From Vanilla planifolia (Eukaryota; Streptophyta; Magnoliopsida; Asparagales; Orchidaceae): a stretch of DNA of 64,000 bases. Where the stretch lies: the NCBI GenBank assembly GCA_023846275.1, contig JAIUJO010000292.1, positions 215,463 through 279,462 on the forward strand, written 5' to 3'. A model generated the notes under the pieces. The model ran no database searches and was not told the DNA's origin. It saw only the letters and a list, made by a program, of their open reading frames with translations. Positions 44,286-57,330 of the stretch are shown in pieces (the stretch's first letter is position 1; every line of letters starts with the position of its first letter). The translations under genes and the position numbers were made by a program.

Positions 44286-47200
44286 TTAAGTGTTTTTCGT
44301 ACAAAATGTCACTAATGAAGAAACCCACCACATGGTATAGGAAGATGCCACCTTGCACTGCACCATGTAAGGTAGGAGCACAGACGACAAGGACATTATT
44401 GACTGCACCAGCCACTATTTAAACTTTATTGCAACATGAACAAAATTGCACCTTATAATGACATATGCAAAGAAGAAAAAGTGGCACTTTGAAAATGCAC
44501 AATAATAATTTTGATAATAGAAAATCACTTATTTCGACCCTGGCTGTACTATAACACATAGTTTTCCCATAAGGATTACATATTAGAATAATTTTCTCAA
44601 GGAAGAAGGCAAGTCCACTAATAAGGCATAAGCTTATCCATATGCCAATAGAGTGTATCACAAAAAATTTTTAAAAAACATTACACATCAAGTGCCTAAC
44701 AATACATGAGAAAAGGATGTAATATTGCACACGTAGATAGTGTTGTAGCACACCCATTATTTTATCACGTGCATAACAATTAAAGCATGTGGCTTGAGCT
44801 AAAGGCAAGCATGTAAAACCCTATTGCATAATGCACCAAGTTGCTCATTACCTGTTGTAGATTACATATTCTGACGATTAAGTCATGGAAGAAGGAAAGT
44901 CTTTAAATAAGGCATCATTGTATGCATTTGCAAAAAGCATGTAGCACTAAAAAAGAAAACATTAGTCTTTGTGCACTGCGCCAACTTCAAGATGGATGTC
45001 GTAGGACTTACACGAACTTTCTACTACACACACATATAGTGGATTATTGCATATTTTTATGGACAATTCTAAGAAAGCATAAACGTTAGTTCGTATTTCA
45101 CCATCCAAGTTCCAATCAACCATCGGTTGCATAGTCAGCTGCACCAGAAGCACATTGCCCCTTGGAGATTTCATATTTCAACAATTTTTTCAAAGAGAAA
45201 CGAAAGTTTTCCAACAAGGAATCACCTTATTTATGCACTAGTAATGTAAGATCTAAAAATTATAAAAAATGTTATAATTTTTTAGCCCCACTGACAATGC
45301 GCAAAGGTAACAAGCCGCTTGTGAACTGATTACATCTCGTCTGAATAGTGGGATGTTACGAGTGGTTACAGACCCAACAGGCACTAACCCTAACACGTAT
45401 TTCACCATCCAACTTTTGTTTCATCATAAACTACATTATGTCGATCATTCTCGTAGATTGCTTGTTAGTACCATTCTGTTAAGGAGAAAGTCAAGTCACC
45501 AAATATCGAATCACATTATCCACGCAAAAAAAGCTTACAGTGCTAAAAATCCTAAAAGAAGATACACATAGTCAGACCTAATGGTTGTGCGCATTGGATG
45601 TGGAAAGGAGTGCATGCACAGGCTACCACAAGTGAATAGTCTACTGGTAGTGCTAATACATGCCCAATGCTCTAACATATGCATCGCTACAATAACATGA
45701 AGCTAGGGCTATGATAAATCTTGTAAAACACATGCACATATTGCACTATCCAACTATCACAATGCTGTTGGGCACACCACATCACGCATTGATCATTTTG
45801 GATTGCATATTGTGACAATTCCATCAAATATGAAGGTAAGTCTCTTAATAAGACATAAACTTTTCCAAGCACTAGCTACACGCAATGGTAAAAATCTAAC
45901 AAAAAGGTCCCACTCTATGGGTGACACTAGCCACATGCATAGGGTGCTACTCGGATTACATGGACTTGTTGTTAAGCACATGCACAATGCTGTAGTGCAC
46001 AATTAGTGATGTAGGCTAGCATGCACAAACCTTGTACATATTGCACCATCGAACATCAATTTCACCACTAACCAAATCATGCCACACATTGCCCCATATA
46101 GATTGCACATTATGATAATTTTGTCAAGATAGAAGGCAAGTCACCTAATAGTGCGACACAATATCAATGTGTCAGTAGTCTAGATTGTAAAAAATTCTAA
46201 TAGCAGTGATACACTTTTTGGGACCCCACCAACTATACACATTAGAGGATGTAGAATGCACAGATTGGCAATCGTATGTGCAAACAATTCATTGCCATGC
46301 ATGTAGAAAGTGCAATACTACATGAGTCCATTGTGCTATAGTGCATAAAGTGCTATATTGTATGCATAGCTGTAGTAGTGTACATAGGGCTATATCTAAG
46401 CATGCACAAACCTTATTGCATAGTGCTCCGTCCAAGTTCTACTTCACTTTAGGTTGCATCATGCCAAAAATTATTTATTTTGAATTTCATATTATGACCA
46501 TTTTGCCAAAGAACCAATTGCTCATAGTGCTAAAACTTTGAAAAATAAAAGGTTACAATTTGTGGGTGCAACCCACATCTTCGAATGGATGGAGGTGTGC
46601 ATACACAAACTGATTTTCCACATGCACACAATGCTACCACATGCATAGTTCTTTGCTGCACTCCTATAGTTATGGGCGTAGCCTAGCATGCACAAATGTT
46701 AGTGAATATTACACCATCCAACTTTTACATCACCATAGCCACACCATGCAACACATTGCCCATTATAGATTGTGTATTGTGATTATTTTGATGAGGATGG
46801 GGTCAAGTCTCCTAACAAGGCATCACCTTCTACAGGTGCCAGCATCTTGCAGCACACAAAGGATGCTGCAAGACACATGTCCTAGTCATTATGCATGCAC
46901 CACACTATTATAGTACATCCAATGTTCTATTGCAACTACTTGCAATAGTGTGTAGCTAGGGCTACAACCAACTGTGCATAAAAACAAACACATATTGTAC
47001 CTTCCAAGTTCCACTTTGTTGTTGGACGCCCTGCATAGGATGTTTCCCCTTAAGGACTACAAATGAAACTATTTAGTTAAGAAATATGGCTAGTCACCAA
47101 ATAGAGCTTAACCTTATCCATGTGTTAGTAGCCTGTAGTGCTTAAATCCCCAGGCAAAGTTATGCTTTTCAAGCTCAACCAATCACACACAATGGATGTT

Positions 47201-47400
47201 CTTGGGCACATGTAGACTTTCTTTCACCACATGCATAGTGCTGTAATGCATGTAGTTCTTTACCGCACATGCAAAGTTTTGGAATTCATGTAACTCATTG
47301 TCACAATCATATATGTAGTATTGTGGATCTAAGGCAACAACTTAACATGCACAAATTGCAGTGAATAATGCACAAGTTGGATTTCCTATGCTTGTACCTA
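44285..47400 (+). repeat. Diverged satellite, about nine to ten monomers of about 295 bases
   Basis: An anchor of the form ATAGATTGCATATTGTGA...AAGGCAAGTCTCC...AAGGCATCACC recurs at about 44,575, 44,862, 45,165, 45,456, 45,802, 46,107, 46,485, 46,766 and 47,055. Spacings are about 284-305 with two longer ones (346 and 375). A second anchor, CATGCACAAAC...TTGCACCATCCAAGTTC, keeps step with it. Monomers are diverged, so the array is old. It is rich in CATGCA/TGCATG words and has higher GC than its surroundings. It interrupts the LINE ORF1 of unit G. Short open frames inside (for example 45,353-45,571 and 46,641-46,913) do not recur from monomer to monomer and are not genes. Confidence 0.8.
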
Positions 47401-50099
47401 TTTTAAGTAAATTTTTTCATGCTTAGAGAAGGCTCCCCTTGGGTTCTCACTGAATTAGTCCCTTAGCCAACATGCATTGACCCACTCTCATCGTGTGAGT
47501 AGCATGAGAAATCCACTAACAGTTGAAGGAATCGATGTTGAGACAATAGGCCCAACCTAAAGAGCCAACCCTTTTACTAAAGATATAGACACAATCTGCA
47601 AACTTTTGCTATTTACATTGATCCATTGACTAGAGGTTGTTCACCTTGAAGACTAGGTTTGGCTATGAGTATGACCTGGCATGGAAGGCAATCGGCCATT
47701 TGAAATTTAACTGGTCACTTGGGGTGCATCGAACACCACTCAACATGTAGTGCTCATCAAATCCCTTTGGTCTACCAATAGCAAAGTAGTTTCTCGGGTT
47801 GACAAACAATTAAGAAGAAATGATAAAAATTCTTTGGCACCCACTAATGCCTTTAGACCACCTAAAGTCTTCATCGACCATTATATCCCAACTCAAGAAT
47901 TTTAACTAGTCCTTTTTTATGCTCACGTGAAATAACACTCTTCAATAGGCTTCCTCCATCTCTTAGCTTTAAATAACACATGCAAGTGTCATTCACATGG
48001 AACCTTTCCACCCTTTGGCCTTCAAAGTTGTCTTTTGAATATTTGTTACTATAACAAAGATATACATCAGTAGATGCTCCACATGTGGTTGGTTTCTTTA
48101 GTTTTTACTGACCATTGTACCCTCTCAGTCATCAAGGCATTGAATTACACTAACAAGAAGATGTGGGTCACACACTTAAGTGCTATTCATTTTTTGGGAT
48201 AAATGATTAGGCTGCTAAACTTTTACACATTTCTTAGAAAATTTAAATTTTCATCACCACAACTTGCTATATTAATTAACTAATAGCCATTATGGGAGTT
48301 CCATTTGCATATAGTTACACATAATAATCTAGGTTTTATTTCGTCCCACAGCTCCATTTTTGCTTATAATAAATGGCTCACTTGGAGCCTAGATTCCTTA
48401 GCTCAAGTCATCAAAGTAGTTGAGGCTTCCAACCTATTTAGGGATTGTGAATACATTGAGGGCATTATGTCCCTGATCCTCTAATCATTAGATTTACTTA
48501 AATGAACTCTAGATATGGCTCGAACTATCCTAAGAGAATCTTTAAAGCAAACTAGCTACAAGATGGTTTGATTAGTTTTTTCCACCTATACCCAAGTCAG
48601 ATGAGTGAGTTTTACATCAGTATCACTATGGTCCTCTACTTGAATTTCCTCTAGCTTCATCTCACTTAAGCATAGTTCTCTAACTTTTAGTTCTCAAATG
48701 GCATGCTATCACCTAAACCCTTCACAAAAAATTTGGGTTAGTCAGTGGCTCACCTTTCAAATGAGGATCACATCAGTCAGCATCCTTCCAAACTTTGGAC
48801 TTGCTCACTTATCAACTCTCAATAATGTTAAACTTTTTGGTTTGTGTTTCAAGGTAGGTCATATGGCAAGCTTATTGGCCATGACAAATACACGTGATTC
48901 CTCCATGGCTTGCCTTGATGGGGCACACCTTCTTGGCTCCTGTTGCTATGATTGCTATGATCTGCTTCTTGAGCCGTGCAACAAACTGTATGATGATGTT
49001 TTGTAAGAAGTCAAAGCACACCTTGGGGTTTTGTACTGTTCCATATTAACAATTTTAAGCACTCTTTTACTCTTTTTTGAAAGTAATTTTCATCTTTCCC
49101 TTATGGTACTTATTAGCTATTAGCCTCTCATAATTATTTATCCTTGGACAAAATTTACCACCAAATTTGAGTTCCACTTCCAAACGACCGAACTGATTCA
49201 TACCACCTTTTGCTGAAGTATGTTATGAGCTAAACGAGCTTTCACCATCTTTGACACCACCTTCCATAAGATTTGATTCTAATCGGTTGCTAAGGACACC
49301 TCTTTGCACTAAAATTTGTGTTTCAAGTGGCTTGATTTCCTTACTAGGTTTGACCATTTTTTCTCATCATTATTAACAGAATTTCTATGAGTTCCTTCTT
49401 CTCTATTTATTTATATGTTTAAACTTAGTGGCAAGCCTTCTTTAACCTGAGGGCATAATTCCACATTAAGGAGCAAGGAGTTGGATTTATCAAGGGCACC
49501 TACTTTTTCGACTATAACATTAATTCATACTAGTCAACACCATAACACTTAGTGGCATACATCTCTTACCATGTTGACTGTTAACCATCACTCAATGCTT
49601 CAACAATTTATGCCATAGCTCGACCAGTAATGCACATCTTATTCCCTTGGCTTGCATCCATCAATGCAACTTGAATTCAAAAAATGGTATGTTTAAAAGA
49701 TTATACAATTCATAACACGTATCACATCTCATTGAATTATTCAACATTGTGAGAACCAAGACAATCTTTGTCAAAGAGTTATTCAATGTTTGATTTCCAT
49801 GCCCCGCAAAACCTGGTCATGAACACTAAACTTGTTGGTAGCTTAACATTTGCTCTCTTTTCATGCATGATAATGTCAATAAGTTATTGTTTATCCTCCA
49901 TAACATCAGCACCATGTAGAAGAAAGAGCACATACGATGAAAGAATGTGACATTGAATAGTTGTTGTACACCAATTATTTGTGTAGATCGCTCAGTCATT
50001 TATAACACTCTTCAATTATGCTTCTAATTTTCCAAGTAGCAAAAATCTTGTTATGACTTCTCATTCGTCTAAATGATAAGGATTGGCGAACTTCTTATT
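47401..50099. other. Unassigned 2.7-kb stretch between satellite and LINE tail
   Basis: This stretch is less AT-rich than the left part of the window and shows no LINE, copia or plastid motif I can name. The longest frame, 48,698-49,006 (+, 102 codons, starting MACYHLNPSQKIWVSQWLTF), has no recognised domain and no neighbours that would make it a gene. Some CATGCA words near its left edge suggest the satellite may fade into it. It could be a different decayed retroelement or host intergenic DNA. Confidence 0.35.
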
Positions 50100-50335
50100 G
50101 AGTCATTATTAATTTTGTGTAGGGAATGCAGTCCTTAAATCTTTCCCACAAACTGCAGCAAGGTCATTCAACAATCGATTATATTGTGCATCATATTATT
50201 TAGTATGATTTTTGTATTGGATTAGGGAAGGCCACTTTCTAAATTGCTTCAACATTATCTTTTTTCTTTTATTTATGAACCTCCACAAGAGAGTATGTTG
50301 CATGCTTTAGCCATTTCCTTATCAAGGATCCTAAA
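50100..50335 (+). pseudogene. RNase H C-terminal tail of a lost LINE unit
   Basis: Frames read MQSLNLSHKLQQGHSTIDYI, then VHHII and YDFCIGLGKATF, the same C-terminal RNase H tail that closes units A, B, E, F and K. The ATCAAGGATCC landmark is at about 50,319. Everything upstream of this tail in a normal unit is missing; the unassigned stretch takes its place. Confidence 0.65.
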
Positions 50336-50339
50336 ATTT

Positions 50340-52180
50340 CATCTAAAACATAGAGATTTTGGCAAGTGGTTGGAATTGTAGGAGAATAGAGGTGTTGGTA
50401 ACAAAATTTTATGTTGATGAAATTATTGGTGATTGATGGAATCTTTTAAAGGTAGAATTTCCCATCTCATTGGAAGGCTTGTTTGTGTCACATTTTCTAT
50501 TACCAGAGAACATTGAAATGGACCTAGTATCAACAATTCTTCGTGTACTTTATGTAGAGTGTTGAACAATGATGGGCATGAAGTCCAAAAAGATTGGAAA
50601 ATAAAAATTAAAGTTATTGTACAAGCATCCTGGGCATGGGTGATGGGGGAAGAAGCTCTCATCCCTAGAAGAGAAAATTTTTGGGATCTTGGAATTCCTT
50701 ACAACTAGTGTTTTAGCACATTATTGTAGTGGAACTTAACAAAATATGAGGAATATTGTAAAGAATTCACTAGATGTGTTCAAGTCAAAGGAGGTTTGAT
50801 GTGGTACGAATTCTTCTAAGGATGAAGAGGGTGAATCCTTTAGGATGCAAGATGCATTAGCTGCAAAGTGGGCACAATATTGAACTAAAGTCGAATAAGC
50901 TTACAAAATTATGTATTCTATTAAAGGAGAATGCTAGATGTCCCTTTAGAAGTTAAGTAGCTGATCAACAAAAGCACATCAAATTTATTTGAGAAAATGT
51001 CAAAAAGGTGGTTGAGGAAAATTCTCTGAATGGAAAGCAACTAGCATGCAGTCAAATTACAATGAGCTCAAGGATGCTCTTAAAGGATGGAGAACAAATA
51101 GTGACAACAACATTTGCATTGAAGGTTCATTTCATAACTACATGGTGAAGCCAGTAAATGTAGATGTGAAGATGATAGTATCATGTGATACCTCCATAAT
51201 AATTAACAAAATTTACCTTTCAAAGAGTCTTGTGGTCATTCAGATCATTAGCGCCAGCTTGATGTAGTTGGCATAATGTATATTGTTGTTTATCCTTTCA
51301 ATGGATTGCCAAAGCACTCCAACGTAGTTGATTAGTTTTGTTTGCACATTGAGTTAGCTATGAATATAGATTCTATGTAGTTGGGAGCTCTTTGGGAAGT
51401 TGTTGGGCTTGCTTTGGAACTAAATATGTAGACACCTACATTTAAGCTTAGTACCTCAGTGATTATGTGTGGTCCAATATGGTTTCGTTTTTCGATAATC
51501 TCCCTTATGTATTGAGGCTTGAAGAGCATTTAGTGCATTGTTAAAGCTATGGTGATTCTATTCAGATCGATGGGTGGACAGCTTACATTCAAAGATCATC
51601 CTTTGCAAGAGTTTGTAAGCTCCTTAGAGTGGGTATATTGCTAAATGGACAATTGGGCCACTCTTTTTAGAGGTTTGATTTTGAAGGACTACCCTTTATC
51701 TACTTCACCTATGACAAAGTGGGACATGCTTCCAAGATATGTATATCTAGTGAGCTGGTTCATAATGCTATTGTAGTCAAAAGCTTTTGTCCTTCTGAGA
51801 TAGTACCTGATCAAGATATGAATGAGGGGAAATTGTAAACAAAAGGTCATGATGGGAAACAATTGGTTTGACATCATGGATGATTGTGCAACATAGGAAG
51901 AGGATAGTGTTAACAGCAACACAATAGATGGAAGAATGTGAAATGCAAAGATCTAAATAGAAAAGCTTGGAAAGATTGGAAGAATGTGAATTGCAAAGAT
52001 CTAAACAGCAACACAATATAGATTTTTAAAATATTGGTGGAAGTGTTAGGTAATCTTAGTCCATCCACTATTGTAGCATTGGCTAAGATTGTTAAAATGG
52101 CAAAAGCTCTATGGAACAATTTTGAGTTTATAAAGAAAATAAGCAATAGAAAATAGAGGTGATTGCCTCAGGTAAGTTTG
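50340..52180 (+). pseudogene. Unit H: LINE ORF1 with CCHC knuckle remnant
   Basis: Colinear with units B and C: a segment with TPTFKLSTSVIMCGPIWFRF near 51,430-51,490 precedes the knuckle YFTYDKVGHASKIC at 51,701-51,742. The first two Cys have become Tyr (TGC/TGT to TAC/TAT), while His and the last Cys remain. The preceding LKDYPL equals the GLPxx phrase. Distance from the RNase H tail (about 1.38 kb) is close to that in units B and C (about 1.5 kb). Confidence 0.7.
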
Positions 52181-53869
52181 AAAATTAAAAAAAAAAAAAT
52201 AGTGTTATTATAGAAAAACATTGGAATTCAAAGAATATGGGGCAAGGGCATTTTCTTACCTAGACCTTTTGAGCAATTGTAGATGGCTAAGTGTTATAAG
52301 AACTACACTTAGTAATTTTTAAGGCTTTACTTTGCCATGCTTTTTTAAGGTACTTTGGCTAGGGCATATAATGGTTAGCTAATTACATGAAGTTCATTTC
52401 GCATGAAAGCTAGTGGTTTTTTATTAAATTCTTGGTGATGATATTATCGGACAAGTTTTAAGCTTGGAAAGAGAATGGCTACTACTACTTAGTAGAGAGA
52501 AACAACATTAAGTTTTGTCAAGACACCACGATTAACATGGATGCAAATTTTTCTATTTTTTTGTAGTATTGCAAGGAGTCAAAATGGCAATAGAGGGGAT
52601 GTGCAATTCTTGTAGATGTATTCTACATAAAATTCTTGGAGATTTTTTCAACAGTGATGATTGCCAATCTAAGTGGCTATAAGTTTTGATGTGTGCTCAT
52701 TTGCCAGCTTCTTTAAATTCTTTTATGTAAAATCCTAAATTAACATGCCTAAGAAGCTGTCAATATTTAGTCATTGGGAGATTTGTTATGCATCAAAGAA
52801 TCTTCTGTAAGTTAATTTACTGCAATAGGGGCAAATTTGGAGTAATTGAGTTCTACTTTTAAGAAACATGCTTATTACTTAGCCATAGAATTGTTTGAAT
52901 AGAATTTGTATATGGAAAAGTGCTTCTTTAGTTTTTGGAACTTGATACCTTAATTTTATGTTAGAGCAGGTTGTATTTAAGAGAATGGCCTCAAACAATA
53001 GTTGGAATATTTACTTAATCACAAATATAGTTAAATGCCATAATTTTTTCCTTGGCTAAAACTTTAGACTTTTGATTTTCTCTAATGCTACTAATCATGA
53101 TAAGTTTACATGGCATAAAAACTAGAGGTTTCAATTACTTACATGTTGATCATCTTGAGGTTCAAGCTTAGATCAAACTTGGCTGTGGTTATAAGGTGTG
53201 TAAATGCAACATTAAGTTTTGTCAAGATATGGTGATTAATAAGAATGCAAATTTGATTCAAAATATCCATGACATGGATGTATAATTCTTGGAGATGAAT
53301 TCAATTTAGAACTCTTAGAGATATTGTAACTAGTGGTGGTTGTCAGTCTTTGCGGCTATTTGATTTGATGAGTGTATGTTGGTCAGCTTAGTTGAAAGCT
53401 TTTGTGTAAAAAATTGTATTTCCATGCACAAGAAACCATAGGTATTTAGCCATTTGGTGATTCTTTTTTTGTGTTTAAGAAGCTTATATATAACAACTTA
53501 CTACTATGAGAGAAAATTTGAAGCAATTGTGTGCAATTTTTGTGAAGCACCTTTATTGGAAGGTCATAAAAATTCTCAAACAAAACTCTTAAATGGGTGA
53601 GCAGTTCTTTAGTTGCCTAAAAATGGTACTTTATTATTAAGATGGAGGAGGACTTCTTCAGGAGAAGCAGCTCAAATGAGCTACAAAATATTTTCTTAAT
53701 TTTAAACAATAGCTAGAGGCTTTAGCCTTCTTTACAAGGCTATTATTACAACTGATCTTTAAGTCTTAGACGTTGTTATTTAAGGAAACTACATCTAAAT
53801 TAAGATTTGGCATGGTCAAGAGGGTTGCAGAGGTAAGCAGTTTTACCTAGGCACACATTTTTTGCTAAT

Positions 53870-54480
53870 AATATATGGTTGTGTTTCTCGTATGGAATAT
53901 TTGAGGGATAAGAGGTAAAAACTCATAGTTATTTGTAGCACTTGGCACGAAATAATTGGGTCTTTGTTGTTCCCTTATTGGAATCTTCCATGGTGATTTA
54001 ATAAGCATGAGGTGGGTCAACATTTGTGTATGAATTTGAACTACTTTGTCTAATATTTGACTAAATTGTGAAGGGTTATTGTGGTTTTGTTGAGGTGTTG
54101 TTTGGTGTATGAATAAAAAAAGTGAATGATCTATTGGATAGCTTAAAAGCAAATAAGATTATTTACAAAGCTTGTTAGACCATTGATTATTATAGAGGAT
54201 ATAAACATATTACTTGTATATAATAAGAAAGATGGAAATAAGAATTGTGCTTGGTAGGCTCTATATGATCTCTAGGGTCATTAATGATTAGGGATTTGAC
54301 TAACCTAGGATTTATTATGAAAATGTTCTCATGGTGTAATAATAGATTGCAAATGCTCATATATATGAAAGACTATATAGAGTTCCCATAAATAATGATG
54401 GTATATAAGCATTCCTAAGCACCACAGTAACACATTTTCATTATATAACAATGGATTATTGCCCTCTGCTAATTCTAGTT
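53870..54480 (+). pseudogene. Unit H: APE-type endonuclease remnant
   Basis: Starts LVWNI*GIRGKNS at about 53,886, the clearest WNxRGI start in the window. The GDFN region near 54,190 reads IIIEDINIL, and ERL/RVPINNDG near 54,375 fits the RLDRALxN segment. The minus-strand open frame 53,865-54,152 (95 codons) is antisense to this domain and is not a gene. Confidence 0.65.
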
Positions 54481-54774
54481 AGACAATTTTTAATTAATAA
54501 AATAGAGATGAAAACCTACCAAAAAACATATGGCTATCATTTCCACATTCATTAATATAATGTATGCAACTTGGAATAGGATTGCTAGAGGAAACCTTAT
54601 GGACTATCTATTCTCTAAATTTATTAGAGTACTATTAGATTTAACGAAATGGATTTTAGCTAAAATTGGTAATATTCTTAATAAGCCTAACTTGTTTGAT
54701 TAGGAGATCTAAGAGGTTCAACTTAAGGAATCTGGGATGGAGTTAATGGAGTTAAAATCTAAGATATTGTTGGT

Positions 54775-57330
54775 AATTGAAATATAATTTTATTAACTGT
54801 GAGTAGTAAAGGAATGACTTTAAATTGCCCCTAGGAGGAGCAACAATTCATGGAGATCTTTGCTACAAAAAATTCTTGGTGTTATTATTGGTAATAATGG
54901 TTGTTAATTATGGTGGCAATTACATTTTATGAGTGTCCATTGCTCTACTCATAAAATTACTATAATATTAAATGCTATTTTACTATACAAAAAGAAGCTA
55001 TAGGGTTTTAGTCATTGGGAGATTTCCTCTACATTAAATAAATAAATATGCTTTAGTTTACTTAGGAATGGGGAATTTGAGAGCATTAGTATGCTACTTC
55101 TATGTGTCAACTTCATAGGGAGGTATTAGAATTGGTCAAAGAGACTTACTGAGGCAAGAGATTCTTCATTCACTTAAATTTTGTATACTAACTTTAAGGT
55201 AGAGGAGAAAGTTTGTAAGCGAAGAATCTCAAATAAGACTTAGAAAACTTGTGGAATGGTTAAAAAAGCTTGACCATTTAGCCTTCTTTCTTGAAATTCA
55301 ACTACTACTGGTGTTTAAGTTCCCAGTGTTGCTGTGGTTATGTGGTTAATAGTTGTAAGTTGCATAAGTGCAAGTATTTTATTTCCATCTAACAATATAT
55401 GATCGTAGTAGTAAGTTTTGAACATTTGAGGCTTTAGAGTAGCAAAATTTTGAGACTATTTGTAGCTCATTATAAGCAAAAATGGTGTATCATTATTGAT
55501 TTATTGGAAACTTGAGTAGATAACTTCAACAGGCATGCGACGAACATGCTTTTAGAAATGAATAGAAGCTAATTTTTCCAAGCTTTAATTAATTTTTCTA
55601 GTGGTATTGTGGTGTTACGTAGTAAGTGGGTGGAGCTTGAGATTATGAAGGCATCCTGATAGTTATGTCTATGCTGGTGACCATTGGTAGAATCCTCTCT
55701 TGTGTATCTTATGTGGTATATGCATCAAATAATTATGTGATGTATAGGATATCCTGTGACCAAATAAGAGAATTGCCAATATTAGTTGGTCTAGTGAGTG
55801 TAACTAAACTTGGCATTATCCTTAGCATGCCTTGTAAGCTGTAATAGAAGCTTTAGAATCTCATGCCTAAAAATTTGAGTTGGAGTTAAATGTGCTTGGG
55901 CATAATTTTTTGGCTTAACTTATAGCCTCGTTTCATAGGGCTATAGGTTCAGAGAAATCTTGGTGGTGGTAGTGTGCCAAGATACATAGGCTAACCTTGG
56001 AGATTGCAACAGGTACTTCTTTCAAGACATGGTTACTTATACCAACATAAGTAATTATACTCATCAACATAAAAATGATAGTAGAGAATTGGTGGCTTCT
56101 CCTAATGTTATTAAAGTCAATGTGGTACTTTAGCAAGAAATGAGGTTGATTTGGGCAATATATTTGTTCACCTCTCTAGCCTTACAACGCTATTGATAAT
56201 GAGCATGCAATGGCTCATATGACACAAATAAATGATGATGAGATCAGGAAGTTTAATTTACCAAAAGAAATAAAGCCTTTTCCATGGATGGAATCTTTGA
56301 AAAGTTTGTGCATAGGGACTCGAATAATACTCGCACAGATATTGTCACAACCATGAAAATTTTTTTTAATAATAGATGTATGCTAAAAAGATTGAAAGAT
56401 ATATTAGTTATTGTTATTCTGAAGGTTTAAGGTCCTTCAAAACGTAAACAATTTAGATCGATGAGCTTTTGCTGTGTGAAATACAAAATTATGGCTAAAC
56501 TTTTGGTAGGTACATTAAATATGATGCTTCCCAAAATAATTATGAGGAAACTAGTTTCTTCTATGCCTCGTTGAGTTTAATTTGACAATATACTTTTAGC
56601 ATAGAAGATGGTAGCTTTTATGAAAGCATATGCAATAAGCAAAGATCTCATGGGTCTTATGCTGCACATGGACTAAGCCAATGATAAGGTCAATTAGTAG
56701 TTTGTGCTTGATTTGTTTAGGAATTTATATTTTCCAAATATTTGGTTTGACTAGGTTGAGGTGTGCATCACTACACCAAAGAAAACAAATTATGTTAAAC
56801 GAGGTTCAGCATTCTTGGACTGAAGCTACGTGGGGTCTTAAGCAAGGGTGTCCATTATCGCGATAACTTTTTTCTTTGGTATATGAATGTCTCTCTTATC
56901 TTCTTATGCAGCAGATGGAGCATACAATGATGGTTAAGATCAAAAGTATCCTTTATTCACCAATGATTTCTCACCTTTTTATGATGATGATAATTGAATC
57001 TATGCTTTTCTTATTTATGTTTTGTCTAGGATCATTAGGGACATTATGAAATAGTATGAGCTACATTCAAGCGAACCGGTTAATCTTAAAAAATAAGAAT
57101 AATTTAGTAATGTAACAGAATCCATCCGTATGAAGATGATTACAGGGAAGCTACATGGTACCAAACTACTCAACTGAAAAATTTAGGCATTCTTTTTATA
57201 GAAACTATATTATAGAAAACACTTCAATTTTCTTGCTTATTAAGTTAAAAATTGAATGACTAGACTAAGGTTCAAAGCTCTCTCCATGATAGGCCATATT
57301 ACCTCGGCATATATTTATCGTAGTTGTGAA
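54775..57330 (+). mobile_element. L1-type LINE relic, unit I
   Basis: Begins in the pre-endonuclease region (54,800-55,380, similar to 52,590-52,900), then part of the endonuclease (55,400-55,790, without its C-terminal half), linker (55,790-56,160) and reverse transcriptase to about 57,320. It ends abruptly where the sequence jumps back to an earlier part of reverse transcriptase (unit J). Confidence 0.7.
56160..57330 (+). pseudogene. Unit I: LINE reverse transcriptase remnant
   Basis: NDKVN lies at about 56,680-56,694, followed by two TAG codons (56,695-56,700), the first at the Trp position. The open frame 56,681-56,866 includes, after a shift, SWTEATWGLKQGCPLSR, the conserved RT segment around LKQGCPLSP. 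The catalytic box region near 56,980-56,992 is garbled (TATGATGATGATAAT). The C-terminal part reads ELHSSEPVNL (family HSGQxVNxxKS). Confidence 0.75.

Larger units (their letters stand above)
50335..54775 (+). mobile_element. L1-type LINE relic, unit H
   Basis: Starts with the standard junction after an RNase H tail. ORF1 runs from 50,340 to about 52,180 with a knuckle at 51,701-51,742, then a pre-endonuclease region that appears at least twice (near 52,400-52,900 and 53,040-53,400, both with a TTAAGTTTTGTCAAGA word), endonuclease (53,870-54,480) and linker (54,480-54,775). The reverse transcriptase is missing; near 54,780 the sequence returns to the pre-endonuclease region, starting unit I. 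Confidence 0.75.

Noticed and set aside
44285..47400. CRISPR-like or coding repeat array
   Set aside because: Monomers are about 295 bases, diverged throughout with no short constant repeat plus variable spacer, and the setting is plant nuclear DNA.
48698..49006. 102-codon plus-strand frame as a gene
   Set aside because: No domain, no support from neighbours, and frames of this length are expected by chance in 64 kb; kept only as part of the unassigned stretch.
53865..54152. Minus-strand open frame of 95 codons
   Set aside because: Antisense to the unit H endonuclease (WNxRGI start on plus).
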